From the NCBI RefSeq assembly GCF_002796605.1, contig NZ_CP024923.1, forward strand, positions 2,335,001 through 2,399,000: DNA of 64,000 bases, read 5' to 3'. The position numbers and the translations under genes were made by a program. How positions within the stretch are numbered: the stretch's first letter is position 1; each line of letters opens with the position of its first letter. Below are positions 8,202 through 17,207 of the stretch, piece by piece. The notes below the pieces were generated by a model that had not been told where the DNA came from, did not search any database, and worked only from the letters and a program-made list of their open reading frames with translations. The stretch comes from Sphingomonas psychrotolerans (GTDB taxonomy: Bacteria; Pseudomonadota; Alphaproteobacteria; Sphingomonadales; Sphingomonadaceae).

Positions 8202-9442
8202 GCGTCGACCAACCGCAGGATCAGCTCCTTGACCTGCTCATGCTCTTGTACGCCCGTGTCCGCCCGTGTGCTGATATTCGACGAATCCTCATCGCCGCGA
8301 ATGGACACAATCACTTTAGCGCGGACTTTCACTGCCTTGTCGTATCGCTTTCTAGGCGAACCGGATGCAATCATTTCAGCGGAGAGGCCGTTTTCGCGAA
8401 ACAGCTTCAGGGCTCGAAAGCCAGTATTCAACGCCGAATCTTCTTCGATCACGAGAATCACGTCGGCTTGCTCCGCCGCCGGCTCCTCGATCAGCATCGC
8501 GAGCCGCTCGACACCCGCGGCCCAGCCCACGCCCGGCGTCTCGGGCCCGCCAAGCGAGCCGATCAGTCCGTCATAGCGACCGCCGGCGAGGACGGTGCCC
8601 TGTGCGCCGAGGCGATCAGTGACGAACTCGAAGGCGGTGTGGCGGTAATAATCGAGCCCGCGGACGAGACGGCTGTTGCGGGTCCATTGCACCCCGGCCG
8701 CGTCGAGGCCGTCGGTGACTGCCTTGAAGAAAGCCGCGGCCTCCTCGGTCAGATACGCGTCGATATCGGGCGCGCTGTCGGCGATCGGGCGGTCGCGCGG
8801 GTCCTTCGAATCGAGGATGCGCATCGGGTTCTTGTCGAGCCGGACCTGGCTGTCTTCGGACAGCGCGTCGCGGTGCGCCTCGAAATGCGCGACCAAAGCG
8901 GTGCGCCACGCGTCGCGCGTCTCGGCGTCGCCCAAGGTGTTGAGCTGGAGCGTCACCCCTTCGGTGATGCCCAGCTCCTTCAGCAACTGGTCCGCCAGCA
9001 CGAGCAACTCGACATCGGCGGCCGGCTCGGCCGCGCCGATGATCTCGGCGTCGACCTGGTGGAACTGGCGAAACCGCCCCTTTTGCGGGCGCTCGTAGCG
9101 GAACACCGGACCCGAGGTAGCGAGCTTGAGTGGCGCATATTGCTGCCAGCCCTCGGTGATGTACGCGCGGGCGATGCCGGCGGTGAATTCGGGGCGCAAG
9201 GTCAGCGAATCGCCGCCGCGGTCTTCGAAGGTGTACATTTCCTTGGAGACGACGTCGCTGGTCTCGCCCATCGAGCGGGCGAAGACGCCGGTCGCCTCAA
9301 AGATCGGAATCTCGAGCCGTTGGAAGCAATAGAGCCGCCGGACGCGTTCGAACGTGTCGAGCACCGTAGCGAAACGTCGCTGCTCGTCGCCGAAAATGTC
9401 CTGAGTGCCCCGGATGCGCTTGGGGGTTTCGATACGTGCCAT
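8198..9442 (-). CDS. hisS: Histidyl-tRNA synthetase
   Basis: Class II aminoacyl-tRNA synthetase of 414 residues. Motif 1 region begins near residue 10 ([11 protein letters not shown]). Motif 2 is [18 protein letters not shown], and the histidine-specific signature [15 protein letters not shown] is followed by the motif 3 region [13 protein letters not shown]. The C-terminal anticodon-binding domain is of the short alphaproteobacterial kind. It ends in a 4-bp ATGA overlap with prfA. A roughly 385-bp gap separates its start from the divergent efflux operon, so its promoter must lie around 9443-9540. Confidence 0.97.
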   Translation of the reverse strand: MARIETPKRIRGTQDIFGDEQRRFATVLDTFERVRRLYCFQRLEIPIFEATGVFARSMGETSDVVSKEMYTFEDRGGDSLTLRPEFTAGIARAYITEGWQQYAPLKLATSGPVFRYERPQKGRFRQFHQVDAEIIGAAEPAADVELLVLADQLLKELGITEGVTLQLNTLGDAETRDAWRTALVAHFEAHRDALSEDSQVRLDKNPMRILDSKDPRDRPIADSAPDIDAYLTEEAAAFFKAVTDGLDAAGVQWTRNSRLVRGLDYYRHTAFEFVTDRLGAQGTVLAGGRYDGLIGSLGGPETPGVGWAAGVERLAMLIEEPAAEQADVILVIEEDSALNTGFRALKLFRENGLSAEMIASGSPRKRYDKAVKVRAKVIVSIRGDEDSSNISTRADTGVQEHEQVKELILRLVDA

Positions 9443-9551
9443 TTCGGCCGGGTTTCTAGGGCGTTCATAAAATTTGCGCCACTCCCTTTAAATGCGCCGC
9501 GCCCCGCCCATATTCCCGTTCGAGTTCAACAACATGGAAGGAGGTGATCGA

Positions 9552-9623
9552 ATGTCTCATTGTCAAACGCCGTCTGCGGTGCGCACTCGGACTTCGGTCG
9601 GCTTCGTCGGAGCCGCCCGCTGA
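9552..9623 (+). CDS. Putative 23-residue leader peptide
   Basis: ATG at 9552, stop TGA at 9621, encoding 23 residues (starting MSHCQTPSAVRTRTS, ending GAAR). Upstream, AAGGAGGTGATC at 9538-9549 matches the complete anti-Shine-Dalgarno end of 16S rRNA over 12 nt, placed very close to the start; this is far stronger than for any other gene in the window. The peptide has no signal or membrane segment. Its last codons overlap a small hairpin, and a strong hairpin follows 40 nt after the stop, the layout of a leader-peptide attenuator. I do not recognise the peptide as a named family, and no efflux-linked role is shown. Confidence 0.5.
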   Translation: MSHCQTPSAVRTRTSVGFVGAAR

Positions 9624-9663
9624 GGCTTTGAATACGGGTCGCTGGCCGCAGCGGCTGACAATG

Positions 9664-9697
9664 GAAAGGCCGTTTCCCGCGAGGGAAGCGGCCTTTC
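9664..9697 (+). terminator. Strong hairpin after the leader ORF (terminator or attenuator)
   Basis: GAAAGGCCGTTTCCC (9664-9678) pairs over 15 bp, with one G-U wobble, to GGGAAGCGGCCTTTC (9683-9697) across a GCGA tetraloop. The arms start with AAA and end with TTT, as in many intrinsic terminators, but no run of T follows (CGTGTATCC). It lies between the 23-codon ORF and the efflux adaptor gene. Confidence 0.6.
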
Positions 9698-9826
9698 GTG
9701 TATCCGGGGACATGGCTGACACATTCTGATACATTTCTACGCTGGTAGCCGCGCAACCAGCTGTCCTATGGGCGAGTTTCGGAACTGAACTGCGCCTCCC
9801 CAAGGCGCTACGAGCGGGTCTGCGAA

Positions 9827-11050
9827 TTGAATCTGAAACCTTCGAACCTTCCCGGCCGATCGGCTCTTGCGCTGGCGGCTACGGCACTCCTCCTCGCCTC
9901 GTGCGGCAGCAGTGGCGCCGACGCGCAGAAAAAGGGCGGACGCGGCGCGAGCGGTCCGGCGCAGGTCGGCTTCGTCGTGGTGCAACCGACCAGCGTGCCG
10001 GTGGTGACCGAGCTTTCCGGCCGGGTGACTGCGTTCCAGATGTCCGAAGTGCGGCCGCAAGTCGCCGGGATCGTCCAGCGGCGCTTCTTCACCGAGGGCT
10101 CGATCGTCCGCGCCGGCCAGACGCTCTACCAGATCGATCCCAGCCTCTATCAGGCGCAGGCATCCGAGGCCGAAGCCAATCTGCAGAGCGCGCGCGCCAC
10201 GGCCGAAGCCGCCCGAATCCGCGCCGATCGCTATCGCCCGCTCGCGAAGATGGAGGCCGTCAGCCAGCAGGATTACACCGATGCCGCAGCGCAGGCGCGG
10301 CAGGCGGCGGCGGGCGTGGCGCAGACCAACGCGCAGTTGCGCACCGCGCGGATCAATTTGCGCTTCACGCGCGTCCCTGCCCCGATCACCGGCCGGATCG
10401 GCCGCTCGCTGGTTACCGAAGGCGCACTCGTCACCACCAATCAGGCCGATCCGCTCGCGGTGATCCAGCGGCTCGACCCAATCTATGTCGATATCCAGCA
10501 ATCGAGCGCCGACATGCTCGCGCTGCGCAGATCGCTGGCGCAAGGCGGGCTCGCGCCCGCCAGCGCGGTGGTCCGCCTCAAGCTCGAGGACGGGAGCGAC
10601 TATGGCCAGACCGGAACGGTGGAATTCTCCGAAGTGATGGTCAATGCGAACACCGGGACAGTGACGCTGCGCGCCCGATTCCCAAATCCCGAGGGCATAT
10701 TGCTGCCCGGTATGTTCGCGCGCGCCGCGTTCGCGCAGGCGATCAACCGTCAGGCGTTCCTCGTGCCCCAGGCCGGGCTGTCGCGCGATCCGCGCGGCAA
10801 TGCCACCGTCTATGTCGTCGGGCCGGGCAACCGCGCGGTTGCGCGCACCGTGATCGCCGAACGCACCCTCGGCGCGAACTGGGTGGTGACGCAGGGCCTC
10901 GCGCCCGGCGACAAGGTCATCGTCCAGGGCACCGCCAATTTGCGCCCGGACGCCGAGATTCGCCCCGTCCCCGTCACCACCCCGCAGCGCATCGAGGCGC
11001 CGAAGGGCGACCAGGGTGCACAGGGCGCCGCCGCCAAGAAGGGCGGCTGA
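9827..11050 (+). CDS. RND efflux periplasmic adaptor lipoprotein (AcrA/MexA type)
   Basis: 407 residues. The N-terminus is a lipoprotein signal with lipobox LLLASC, so Cys-26 should be lipid-anchored in the inner membrane facing the periplasm. Then come the beta-barrel/lipoyl and coiled-coil hairpin regions (lipoyl half-motif IVQRRFFTEGSIVRAGQTLY; coil at about 85-165) and the second lipoyl half ARINLRFTRVPAPITGRIGR. The adaptor links the RND pump to the outer-membrane channel. The start is TTG at 9827; no ATG sits in a position that would preserve the signal peptide. It lies 6 bp upstream of the pump gene in a three-gene operon. Confidence 0.92.
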   Translation: MNLKPSNLPGRSALALAATALLLASCGSSGADAQKKGGRGASGPAQVGFVVVQPTSVPVVTELSGRVTAFQMSEVRPQVAGIVQRRFFTEGSIVRAGQTLYQIDPSLYQAQASEAEANLQSARATAEAARIRADRYRPLAKMEAVSQQDYTDAAAQARQAAAGVAQTNAQLRTARINLRFTRVPAPITGRIGRSLVTEGALVTTNQADPLAVIQRLDPIYVDIQQSSADMLALRRSLAQGGLAPASAVVRLKLEDGSDYGQTGTVEFSEVMVNANTGTVTLRARFPNPEGILLPGMFARAAFAQAINRQAFLVPQAGLSRDPRGNATVYVVGPGNRAVARTVIAERTLGANWVVTQGLAPGDKVIVQGTANLRPDAEIRPVPVTTPQRIEAPKGDQGAQGAAAKKGG

Positions 11051-11056
11051 CCGCCC

Positions 11057-14000
11057 ATGTCACGCGTCTTCATCGATCGCCCGATCTTCGCCTGGGTGAT
11101 CGCGATCATCGTCATGCTGATGGGCGTCGGCGCGATCATGTCGCTGCCGATCGCGCAATATCCCGACGTCGCGCCGCCGCAGGTCAATGTCCGCGCCTCC
11201 TATCCCGGCGCCTCGGCCGAGACAGTGCAGAATTCGGTCACCCAGGTGATCGAGCAGCAGCTGACCGGCATCGACGGGCTGATCTATTTCAGCTCGTCCT
11301 CCACGTCACGCGGGCAGGTCAACATCTCGGCGACGTTCGAGAAGGGCACCGATCCGGACATCGCGCAGGTCCAGGTCCAGAACCAGGTCCAGCAGGCACT
11401 GTCGCGGCTCCCGCAGCAGGTCCAGCAGCAGGGGCTGCGCGTCACCAAGTCCAACCCCGACTTCCTGATGATCGTCGGCGTCTATGACGAGACCGACAAG
11501 CGCACCAACCAGGACGTATCGGACTGGATGGCCTCGAACATGCAGGACCAGCTCGCGCGGATCCCCGGCGTCGGCGAGACCAACGTGTTCGGTGCGCCCT
11601 ATGCGATGCGAATCTGGCTGAACCCCGATCGGCTGGCGAGCTATGCGCTGATGCCCAGCGACGTGATCACTGCGATCACCAACCAGAATACCGAAGTCGC
11701 CGCGGGCGAGATCGGCGGCCAGCCGCAACCGAGCACCCAGATGCTCAACGCCACGGTGACCGCCCAGTCGCGTCTCCAGACCCCGGCGCAGTTCGAACGA
11801 ATCATCCTCAAGACCGAGACCAGCGGCGCCAACGTGCTGCTCAAGGACGTCGCGCGGGTCGAGCTCGGCGCCGAGAGCTACAATGCAGTCAGCCGGGTCA
11901 ACGGCCATCCCGGCGCCGGCATCGCCGTCAGCCTGGCTCCCGGCGCCGACGCGCTCGAGACCGCCGAACTGGTCAAGGCCAAGGTCGAGGAAATCGCACG
12001 CGGCTTCCCAGCCGGCTTCAAGTTCGCCTACGCCAACGACACGACCGCGTTCATCAAGCTCTCGATCGAAGAAGTGGTGAAGACGCTGATCGAGGCGATC
12101 GTCCTCGTCGTGATCGTGATGTTCGTCTTCCTGCAGAGCTGGCGCGCGACCTTGATCCCGTTTGTCGCAGTGCCGGTGGTGCTGCTCGGGACCTTCGCGG
12201 TGTTCTACGCGCTCGGCTTCTCGATCAATACGCTGACCCTGTTCGGTCTCGTGCTCGCGATCGGCCTGCTCGTCGACGACGCGATCGTCGTGGTCGAGAA
12301 TGTCGAGCGGCTGATGGACGAGGATCCCGATCTTTCACCGCGCGACGCGACGATCAAGTCGATGGATCAGATCCAGATGGCGCTGGTCGGCATCGCATTG
12401 GTGCTCTCGGCGGTGTTCCTGCCGATGGCGTTCTTCGGCGGCTCTACGGGCGTGATCTACCGGCAATTCTCGGTGACCATCGTTTCGGCGATGGTGCTGT
12501 CGGTGCTGGTCGCGCTGATATTGACGCCGGCGCTGACCGCTACTCTGCTCAAGAAGAAGAGCGAGCATCAGGGCGGTTGGGTCGAGCGGCGCTTCCCCGC
12601 AGTCGGTCGCTTCTTCGGCCGCGCGCGCGACGGCTTCAACCGCAATTTCGATCGCGGCGTCGAGCGCTATACCGGCGCAGTCACCACGGTGGTCAACCGC
12701 AAATGGCTGTTCCTGCTGCTCTACGCGGCCGTGTGCCTGTTGCTCGTATTGATGTTCACCCGCCTCCCCACCGGCTTCCTGCCGACCGAGGATCAGGGCG
12801 CGGCATCGGTGCAGTTCCGCCTGCCCGCGGGCGCGACGCAGAGCCGCACGCAGGAAGTGCAGCGTGCGGTCGAGCGTTACTTCAGGGAGCAGGAAAGCAA
12901 GAACCTGGCGACGATGTTCACCGTCACCGGCGGCGGCGGTGGTGGCGGCGCCAGCGGCCAGAACACCGGACAGGGCTTCATCAACCTCGCCGACTGGTCC
13001 GAGCGCAAAGGCAAGGAGAATGGCGCCGAAGCGATCGTCCAGCGCGCGTCGGGCGCATTCCGCAACTTCCGCGACGCGCAGGTCTTCGCATTGGTGCCGC
13101 CGGCGATCCGCGGGCTCGGCCAATCGAGTGGCTTCACGATGCAGCTCCAGAATTCGAGCGGGATGCCGCGCGAACAGTTCCTCGCCGCGCGCGACAAATT
13201 GCTTGCCGCTGCCAACAACGATCCCGAGCTGGCGCAGGTACGCCTCTCGGATCTGCCCGACGTGGCGACGCTCAAGGTCGATATCGATCAGCAGAAGCTC
13301 GCCGCGCTGGGAGTGAACCAGAGCGACGTCAACTCCACCCTGTCGACCGCCTGGGGCGGCCGCTACGTCAACGACTTCATCGATCGCGGCCGGGTGAAGC
13401 GCGTCTATGTCCAGGGCGATGCGCAATATCGCGCCGCGCCCGACAATATCGCCGAATGGTTCGTCCGCACCCGCAGCGGCGAGATGGCGCCCTTCTCCTC
13501 CTTCGCACAGACCAGCTGGGCGACCGCGCCGACGACGATGTCGCGTTTCCAGGGCATTCCGGCGTTCGAAATCCAGGGCCAGGCCGCGCCGGGCAAGAGT
13601 TCGGGCGACGCGATGCGCCGGATGGAGGAACTCGCTACGCAGGTTCCGGGCACCAGCGTCGCCTGGTCCGGCCTCTCCTTCCAGGAGCGGCTGTCGTCGG
13701 GGCAGGCGCCGTATCTCTATGCGGTGTCGCTGCTCGTCGTGTTCCTGTGCCTCGCGGCGCTCTACGAGAGCTGGTCGATCCCGGTGGCGGTGCTGCTGGT
13801 AATTCCGCTCGGGCTGGTCGGCGCGGTGTTCGCAGTCACGCTGCGGGGCTTGCAGAACGACGTCTATCTCCAGATCGGCCTGCTCACCACGATGGGCCTT
13901 GCCGCCAAGAACGCGATCCTGATGATCGAATTCGCCGAGCGCGCCGAGAAGGAGGGCAAGCGCGTGATCGACGCGGCACTGGAAGCGGCCCGCATCCGCC

Positions 14001-14242
14001 TCCGGCCGATCCTGATGACCAGCCTCGCCTTCATCTTCGGCGTGCTACCGCTGGCGATATCGACCGGCGCGGGCGCCAACAGCCGCATCGCGATCGGCAC
14101 TGCGGTGATTGGAGGCATGCTGACCGCGACGATCCTTGCGATCTTCTACATACCGTTGTTCTTCGTGCTGGTCCGCCGCGGAGTGCGCGATGGGCTCAAG
14201 GCAGTGCGCGAGCGGCGCAAGCCTCCGGAGGCCACGGCATGA
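11057..14242 (+). CDS. RND multidrug efflux permease (AcrB/HAE-1 family)
   Basis: 1061 residues, typical for a full HAE-1 RND pump. It has the N-terminal helix MSRVFIDRPIFAWVIAIIVM, two large periplasmic porter/docking loops and twelve helices. The proton-relay pair Asp-Asp is in TM4 (LLVDDAIVVVENVER) and the relay Lys in TM10 (GLAAKNAILMIEFAER). A glycine-rich loop lies in the second periplasmic part around residue 630. It exports hydrophobic drugs, bile-like compounds or solvents using the proton gradient; the substrate range cannot be read from sequence. Its stop overlaps the outer-membrane factor start as ATGA. Confidence 0.95.
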   Translation: MSRVFIDRPIFAWVIAIIVMLMGVGAIMSLPIAQYPDVAPPQVNVRASYPGASAETVQNSVTQVIEQQLTGIDGLIYFSSSSTSRGQVNISATFEKGTDPDIAQVQVQNQVQQALSRLPQQVQQQGLRVTKSNPDFLMIVGVYDETDKRTNQDVSDWMASNMQDQLARIPGVGETNVFGAPYAMRIWLNPDRLASYALMPSDVITAITNQNTEVAAGEIGGQPQPSTQMLNATVTAQSRLQTPAQFERIILKTETSGANVLLKDVARVELGAESYNAVSRVNGHPGAGIAVSLAPGADALETAELVKAKVEEIARGFPAGFKFAYANDTTAFIKLSIEEVVKTLIEAIVLVVIVMFVFLQSWRATLIPFVAVPVVLLGTFAVFYALGFSINTLTLFGLVLAIGLLVDDAIVVVENVERLMDEDPDLSPRDATIKSMDQIQMALVGIALVLSAVFLPMAFFGGSTGVIYRQFSVTIVSAMVLSVLVALILTPALTATLLKKKSEHQGGWVERRFPAVGRFFGRARDGFNRNFDRGVERYTGAVTTVVNRKWLFLLLYAAVCLLLVLMFTRLPTGFLPTEDQGAASVQFRLPAGATQSRTQEVQRAVERYFREQESKNLATMFTVTGGGGGGGASGQNTGQGFINLADWSERKGKENGAEAIVQRASGAFRNFRDAQVFALVPPAIRGLGQSSGFTMQLQNSSGMPREQFLAARDKLLAAANNDPELAQVRLSDLPDVATLKVDIDQQKLAALGVNQSDVNSTLSTAWGGRYVNDFIDRGRVKRVYVQGDAQYRAAPDNIAEWFVRTRSGEMAPFSSFAQTSWATAPTTMSRFQGIPAFEIQGQAAPGKSSGDAMRRMEELATQVPGTSVAWSGLSFQERLSSGQAPYLYAVSLLVVFLCLAALYESWSIPVAVLLVIPLGLVGAVFAVTLRGLQNDVYLQIGLLTTMGLAAKNAILMIEFAERAEKEGKRVIDAALEAARIRLRPILMTSLAFIFGVLPLAISTGAGANSRIAIGTAVIGGMLTATILAIFYIPLFFVLVRRGVRDGLKAVRERRKPPEATA

Positions 14243-15801
14243 TGTTCAGGGTTCTCCGCTCCAACATCGTCATCCCGGCCAAAGTGCCGGGGTCCACGGT
14301 GCCGCAACCGAGCGCCGCTCGCCTCTCGCCCCTTGCCAAGCCGCACGGTGGACCCCGGCACAAGGCCGGGGCGACAATGGGAGCGGTTCTGGCCCTCGCC
14401 CTGGCCGGCTGCTCGGTGGAGCCCAAATACGTACAGCCCGCGGCGCCGGTACCGCCTTCGTGGCCGGTCGGCGACGCCTACCTGATCAACAGCGAAGCGA
14501 CGCTGCCGGCCGTGACGTACCGCGACATTTTCCGCGATGCCCGGCTCCAGAAGCTGATCGCACAGGCACTGACCCAGAATCGCGATCTGCGCGTGGCCGC
14601 GGCGAACATCCGTGTCGCGCGTGAGCAATATCGCATCCAGCGCGCCGAACGTCTCCCCGAAGTCACGGCCGGCGCCGGCGCGACGGTTTCGAATGGCCAG
14701 AGCGGCAGCGCATCTGCGGGATCGGGCACCCGCACCCGCTTTACTGCCGACGCCGGGATCACCGGGTTCGAGCTCGACCTGTTCGGCCGGGTCGCCTCGC
14801 TCACTCGCGCCGAGCAGAACCGCTATTTCGCGACCGAAGCCGGCGCGCGAGCGACCTGGCTGACTTTGGTCGGCGACATCGCCGACGCGTGGCTGCGTTA
14901 TGCAGCGGACGCGAGTCTGCTCAAGATCGCGCAGGACACGGCATCCAATGCCGAGAACAGCGTCCGCCTGACCCGGGCGCGTCTCGAAGGCGGGATCGCG
15001 CCGCGCACCGATCTGCGTCAGGCCGAGCAAGTGCTCGAAGGCGCACGCGCTGACCTTGCCGAGCAGCGCACGGCGCTGGCGCAGGACGTCAACGCGCTGC
15101 AATTGCTGATCGGGGCACCGGTGGATCCGGCGCTGCTACCCGCATCGCTCGACGAAGCCGCACCGACGATCACCGAGCTTCCCGCGGGAGTGGATTCGAG
15201 CATACTGCTCCGCCGCCCCGACGTAGTGCAGGCCGAATATGCGCTCCGCGCCGCCAATGCCGAGATCGGCGCGGCGCGGGCCGCCCTGTTCCCGCGCATC
15301 TCGCTCACCGGGCTGCTCGGACTCGCGAGCAATGCGCTGACCGGGCTGTTCAGCGGTGGCGGGTTCAACTGGTCCGGCGGTGCCGATGCGAGCTATTCGA
15401 TCTTCAACGCCGGCGCCGGCCGCGCCAATGTCCGGCTGAGCGAAGCGCAGCGCGAGGCGGCAGTGGCCAGCTATGAGCGCGCGATCCAGTCGGCGTTCCG
15501 TGAGGTGGCCGATGCGCTGGCCCGGCGCGGGACGATCACCGAGCAATTGCGCGCCACCGAGGCGCAGACCAATGCGGCAGCCGACACGTTCCGGCTCGCC
15601 GAGGCGCGCTATCGCGGCGGGATCGACACCTTCCTGTCTAGCCTCGACGCGCAACGCTCGCTGTATTCGGCTCGGCGTACCCTCGTGAATACTCGACTGG
15701 TGCGGGCGAGCAATCTCGTGACGCTATATCGCACGCTGGGCGGCGATTCGCTGCTGCAAGTAACCTCGCAAGGACCGCAGGCGGCGATACCGCAGCCTTA
15801 A
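14239..15801 (+). CDS. RND outer-membrane efflux lipoprotein (NodT/OprM family)
   Basis: TolC-like outer-membrane channel with two repeated helical regions (VGDIADAWLRYAAD and its repeat near AIQSAFREVADALA) and the family's LRRPDV-type motif (SILLRRPDVVQAEYALRAAN). The lipobox is LAGC. Two starts are possible: ATG at 14239, overlapping the pump stop (520 residues), or ATG at 14377 (474 residues), directly before the lipoprotein signal. The 46 codons between them are made of a palindromic intergenic-type repeat (14269-14375) with no resemblance to the family. So 14377 may give the functional N-terminus, although no good ribosome binding site precedes it. It is the third gene of the efflux operon. 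Confidence 0.9.
   Translation: MMFRVLRSNIVIPAKVPGSTVPQPSAARLSPLAKPHGGPRHKAGATMGAVLALALAGCSVEPKYVQPAAPVPPSWPVGDAYLINSEATLPAVTYRDIFRDARLQKLIAQALTQNRDLRVAAANIRVAREQYRIQRAERLPEVTAGAGATVSNGQSGSASAGSGTRTRFTADAGITGFELDLFGRVASLTRAEQNRYFATEAGARATWLTLVGDIADAWLRYAADASLLKIAQDTASNAENSVRLTRARLEGGIAPRTDLRQAEQVLEGARADLAEQRTALAQDVNALQLLIGAPVDPALLPASLDEAAPTITELPAGVDSSILLRRPDVVQAEYALRAANAEIGAARAALFPRISLTGLLGLASNALTGLFSGGGFNWSGGADASYSIFNAGAGRANVRLSEAQREAAVASYERAIQSAFREVADALARRGTITEQLRATEAQTNAAADTFRLAEARYRGGIDTFLSSLDAQRSLYSARRTLVNTRLVRASNLVTLYRTLGGDSLLQVTSQGPQAAIPQP
14269..14375. repeat. Palindromic repeat embedded in the efflux outer-membrane gene
   Basis: Two inverted arms of about 33 nt at 14269-14302 and 14343-14375 are complementary except for a few positions. 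Both contain GGACCCCGGCAC or its complement, around a 40-nt centre. This is the style of GC-rich extragenic palindromes found between sphingomonad genes; related shorter ones are at 40250 and 45724. Here it reads through in frame between the operon-coupled ATG and the lipoprotein signal. Confidence 0.75.
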
Positions 15802-15806
15802 CCCCG

Positions 15807-17207
15807 TCAGGTCGGCATTCCGCACCGCGCGAGATAATCGGCGTAGCCGGGCAGTCGCGCGGGAAGCGTGGCGAGGCCGGCACGCATCTCGGCCATCCGT
15901 GAGGCAGCTGCGTCGGCAGACACCGCCAAGGCCAGCGGGTCGGTCGCACCCGGCACCACGCCCAGCCCCAGCAACGCCGAGATCCAGATTTCCTCGAGCA
16001 AGCCGTCCTCGTCCTGATGAACGAACCGCCCGCGCTGCTCGAATTGCTGGACGACGCGCGCGAGGCTGTCCGGCACTTCGATCTTCGCGCCGGCGCGAAG
16101 ATAATGCAGCGCCTGAAAATCGCGCATCCGCTCGGCCTCGGCCCGCGCGCGGCGATTATATTCGGCGGTCTCCACCGGATGGCAATCGCGGCCCGGGAGC
16201 AGCTCGATCGCGCGCGCGATGCTGCTCTGGGCGAGGTGGAGATTGGGCCAGTGCAACGGATCAAGCGCGACAGCGGCATCGCCGATTGCGAGGATATTCT
16301 GGACCCATGGGGCAGCGCGCCGGCCGGGGCGGATCGCGATCGAGGTCCCTTCCCCCCGATCGGCGTGGACGCGGCCGAGCAAGGTCTTGCCCGGCAACGA
16401 CGCGGCGAATTGCCAACCGCCAGCGCCGCCGATGATCGTATCGTTGGGATCCGCCGCACTCGTCGGTGCCTCGCCGATCTCGACGCGGTCATAGGGCAAC
16501 ACGCTTCCCCAATCCTCGAAGTCTTGCGCAACCGCGTCCGCCAAAGGTGCGGCGGGACCCGAAGCATCCACGTACAGATCGGCCTCGACTCGCCGTCCGT
16601 CGGCCGACATCAGCGCTGCGACACCGCCGTCTGCACGCCGCTCGATCGTGCCGAACGCGCCCGCGAACCGCGCCACGCGGAGCCGATCGACCAAGGCGGT
16701 CAGCATCGGGCGATAGCGTTCCGGATCGAGCCGCAGCGCATAGTCGAACGTGGCGAGCGGAGTGCCCGGCTGCGGGTGGACGAATTTGCTCGCCTCGGCG
16801 AGCACCCCCGCAGCGGCGTAACGGTGCCACGCCTCGGCGCGACCTTCGCGCCGTGCCCGCGCCCAGAGCTGGTGGAAGGCGACGGCCCCCGTCGGCGCGC
16901 CATGCTCGCCGTGGACATGATACCAGGTCGCGGCGCCTGTGGACCAGTTCTCGAAACGCAACCCGAGCCGCGGCACTGCGGCGCCGGCGCGAAGCAAGTC
17001 CCGCTCGTCGAGGCCGATGCTCGCATGAAAGCGGTGGATCGCGCTCGTGCTGCCGGGCAGCCGATCGGCGAGTGCGGCGGGATCGGGCGGCGTCTCGATC
17101 ACGGTGATCGCGAGCTGCGGCAGCGCGCGGGCGAAGGCGGCCGCGGCGGACAATCCCGTGATGCCGCCGCCGAGAATCGCGATGCTGCGGATCGCGCGGT
17201 CGCTCAT
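15807..17207 (-). CDS. Tryptophan-halogenase-family flavoprotein lacking the catalytic signature
   Basis: 466 residues. The N-terminal FAD-binding GGGITG motif and the family's overall layout place it in the flavin-dependent halogenase fold, as does homology to the gene just upstream. Three hallmarks are changed. The Lys equivalent in the upstream paralogue (YKLGIEF) is Arg here (PRLGLRF). The WxWxIP signature is replaced by GGWQFAASLP. The E-P-L-E-S-T segment carrying the catalytic Glu reads D-P-L-H-W-P. It is therefore unlikely to halogenate; it could be a monooxygenase, a partner subunit or a non-catalytic homologue. The start ATG overlaps the upstream stop as ATGA, so the two are probably made together. 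Confidence 0.75.
   Translation of the reverse strand: MSDRAIRSIAILGGGITGLSAAAAFARALPQLAITVIETPPDPAALADRLPGSTSAIHRFHASIGLDERDLLRAGAAVPRLGLRFENWSTGAATWYHVHGEHGAPTGAVAFHQLWARARREGRAEAWHRYAAAGVLAEASKFVHPQPGTPLATFDYALRLDPERYRPMLTALVDRLRVARFAGAFGTIERRADGGVAALMSADGRRVEADLYVDASGPAAPLADAVAQDFEDWGSVLPYDRVEIGEAPTSAADPNDTIIGGAGGWQFAASLPGKTLLGRVHADRGEGTSIAIRPGRRAAPWVQNILAIGDAAVALDPLHWPNLHLAQSSIARAIELLPGRDCHPVETAEYNRRARAEAERMRDFQALHYLRAGAKIEVPDSLARVVQQFEQRGRFVHQDEDGLLEEIWISALLGLGVVPGATDPLALAVSADAAASRMAEMRAGLATLPARLPGYADYLARCGMPT

Larger units (their letters stand above)
9443..9826. promoter_or_regulatory. Divergent hisS / efflux-operon intergenic region
   Basis: This 384-bp stretch separates hisS from the RND operon. 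It holds a 23-codon ORF with a very strong ribosome binding site (9552-9623), two small GC hairpins (CGGCT/AGCCG at 9599-9615 and CGCTG/CAGCG at 9640-9653) and a 15-bp GCGA-capped hairpin (9664-9697). Around 9699-9745 there is an AT-richer stretch with TGTATC and GATACA half-sites and a possible weak promoter (CTGACA, 16 bp, TACGCT). The efflux genes may therefore be read through from the small ORF or have their own promoter; the sequence alone does not decide. Confidence 0.5.

Noticed and set aside
9538..9550. Fragment of a 16S rRNA gene (reverse complement of its 3' end)
   Set aside because: Similarity stops after the 12-nt anti-Shine-Dalgarno complement and an ATG follows at once, so it is a ribosome binding site.
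9465..9803. Minus-strand open frame across the hisS-efflux gap
   Set aside because: It crosses the strong hairpin and the small ORF, has no ribosome binding site and shows no domain features.
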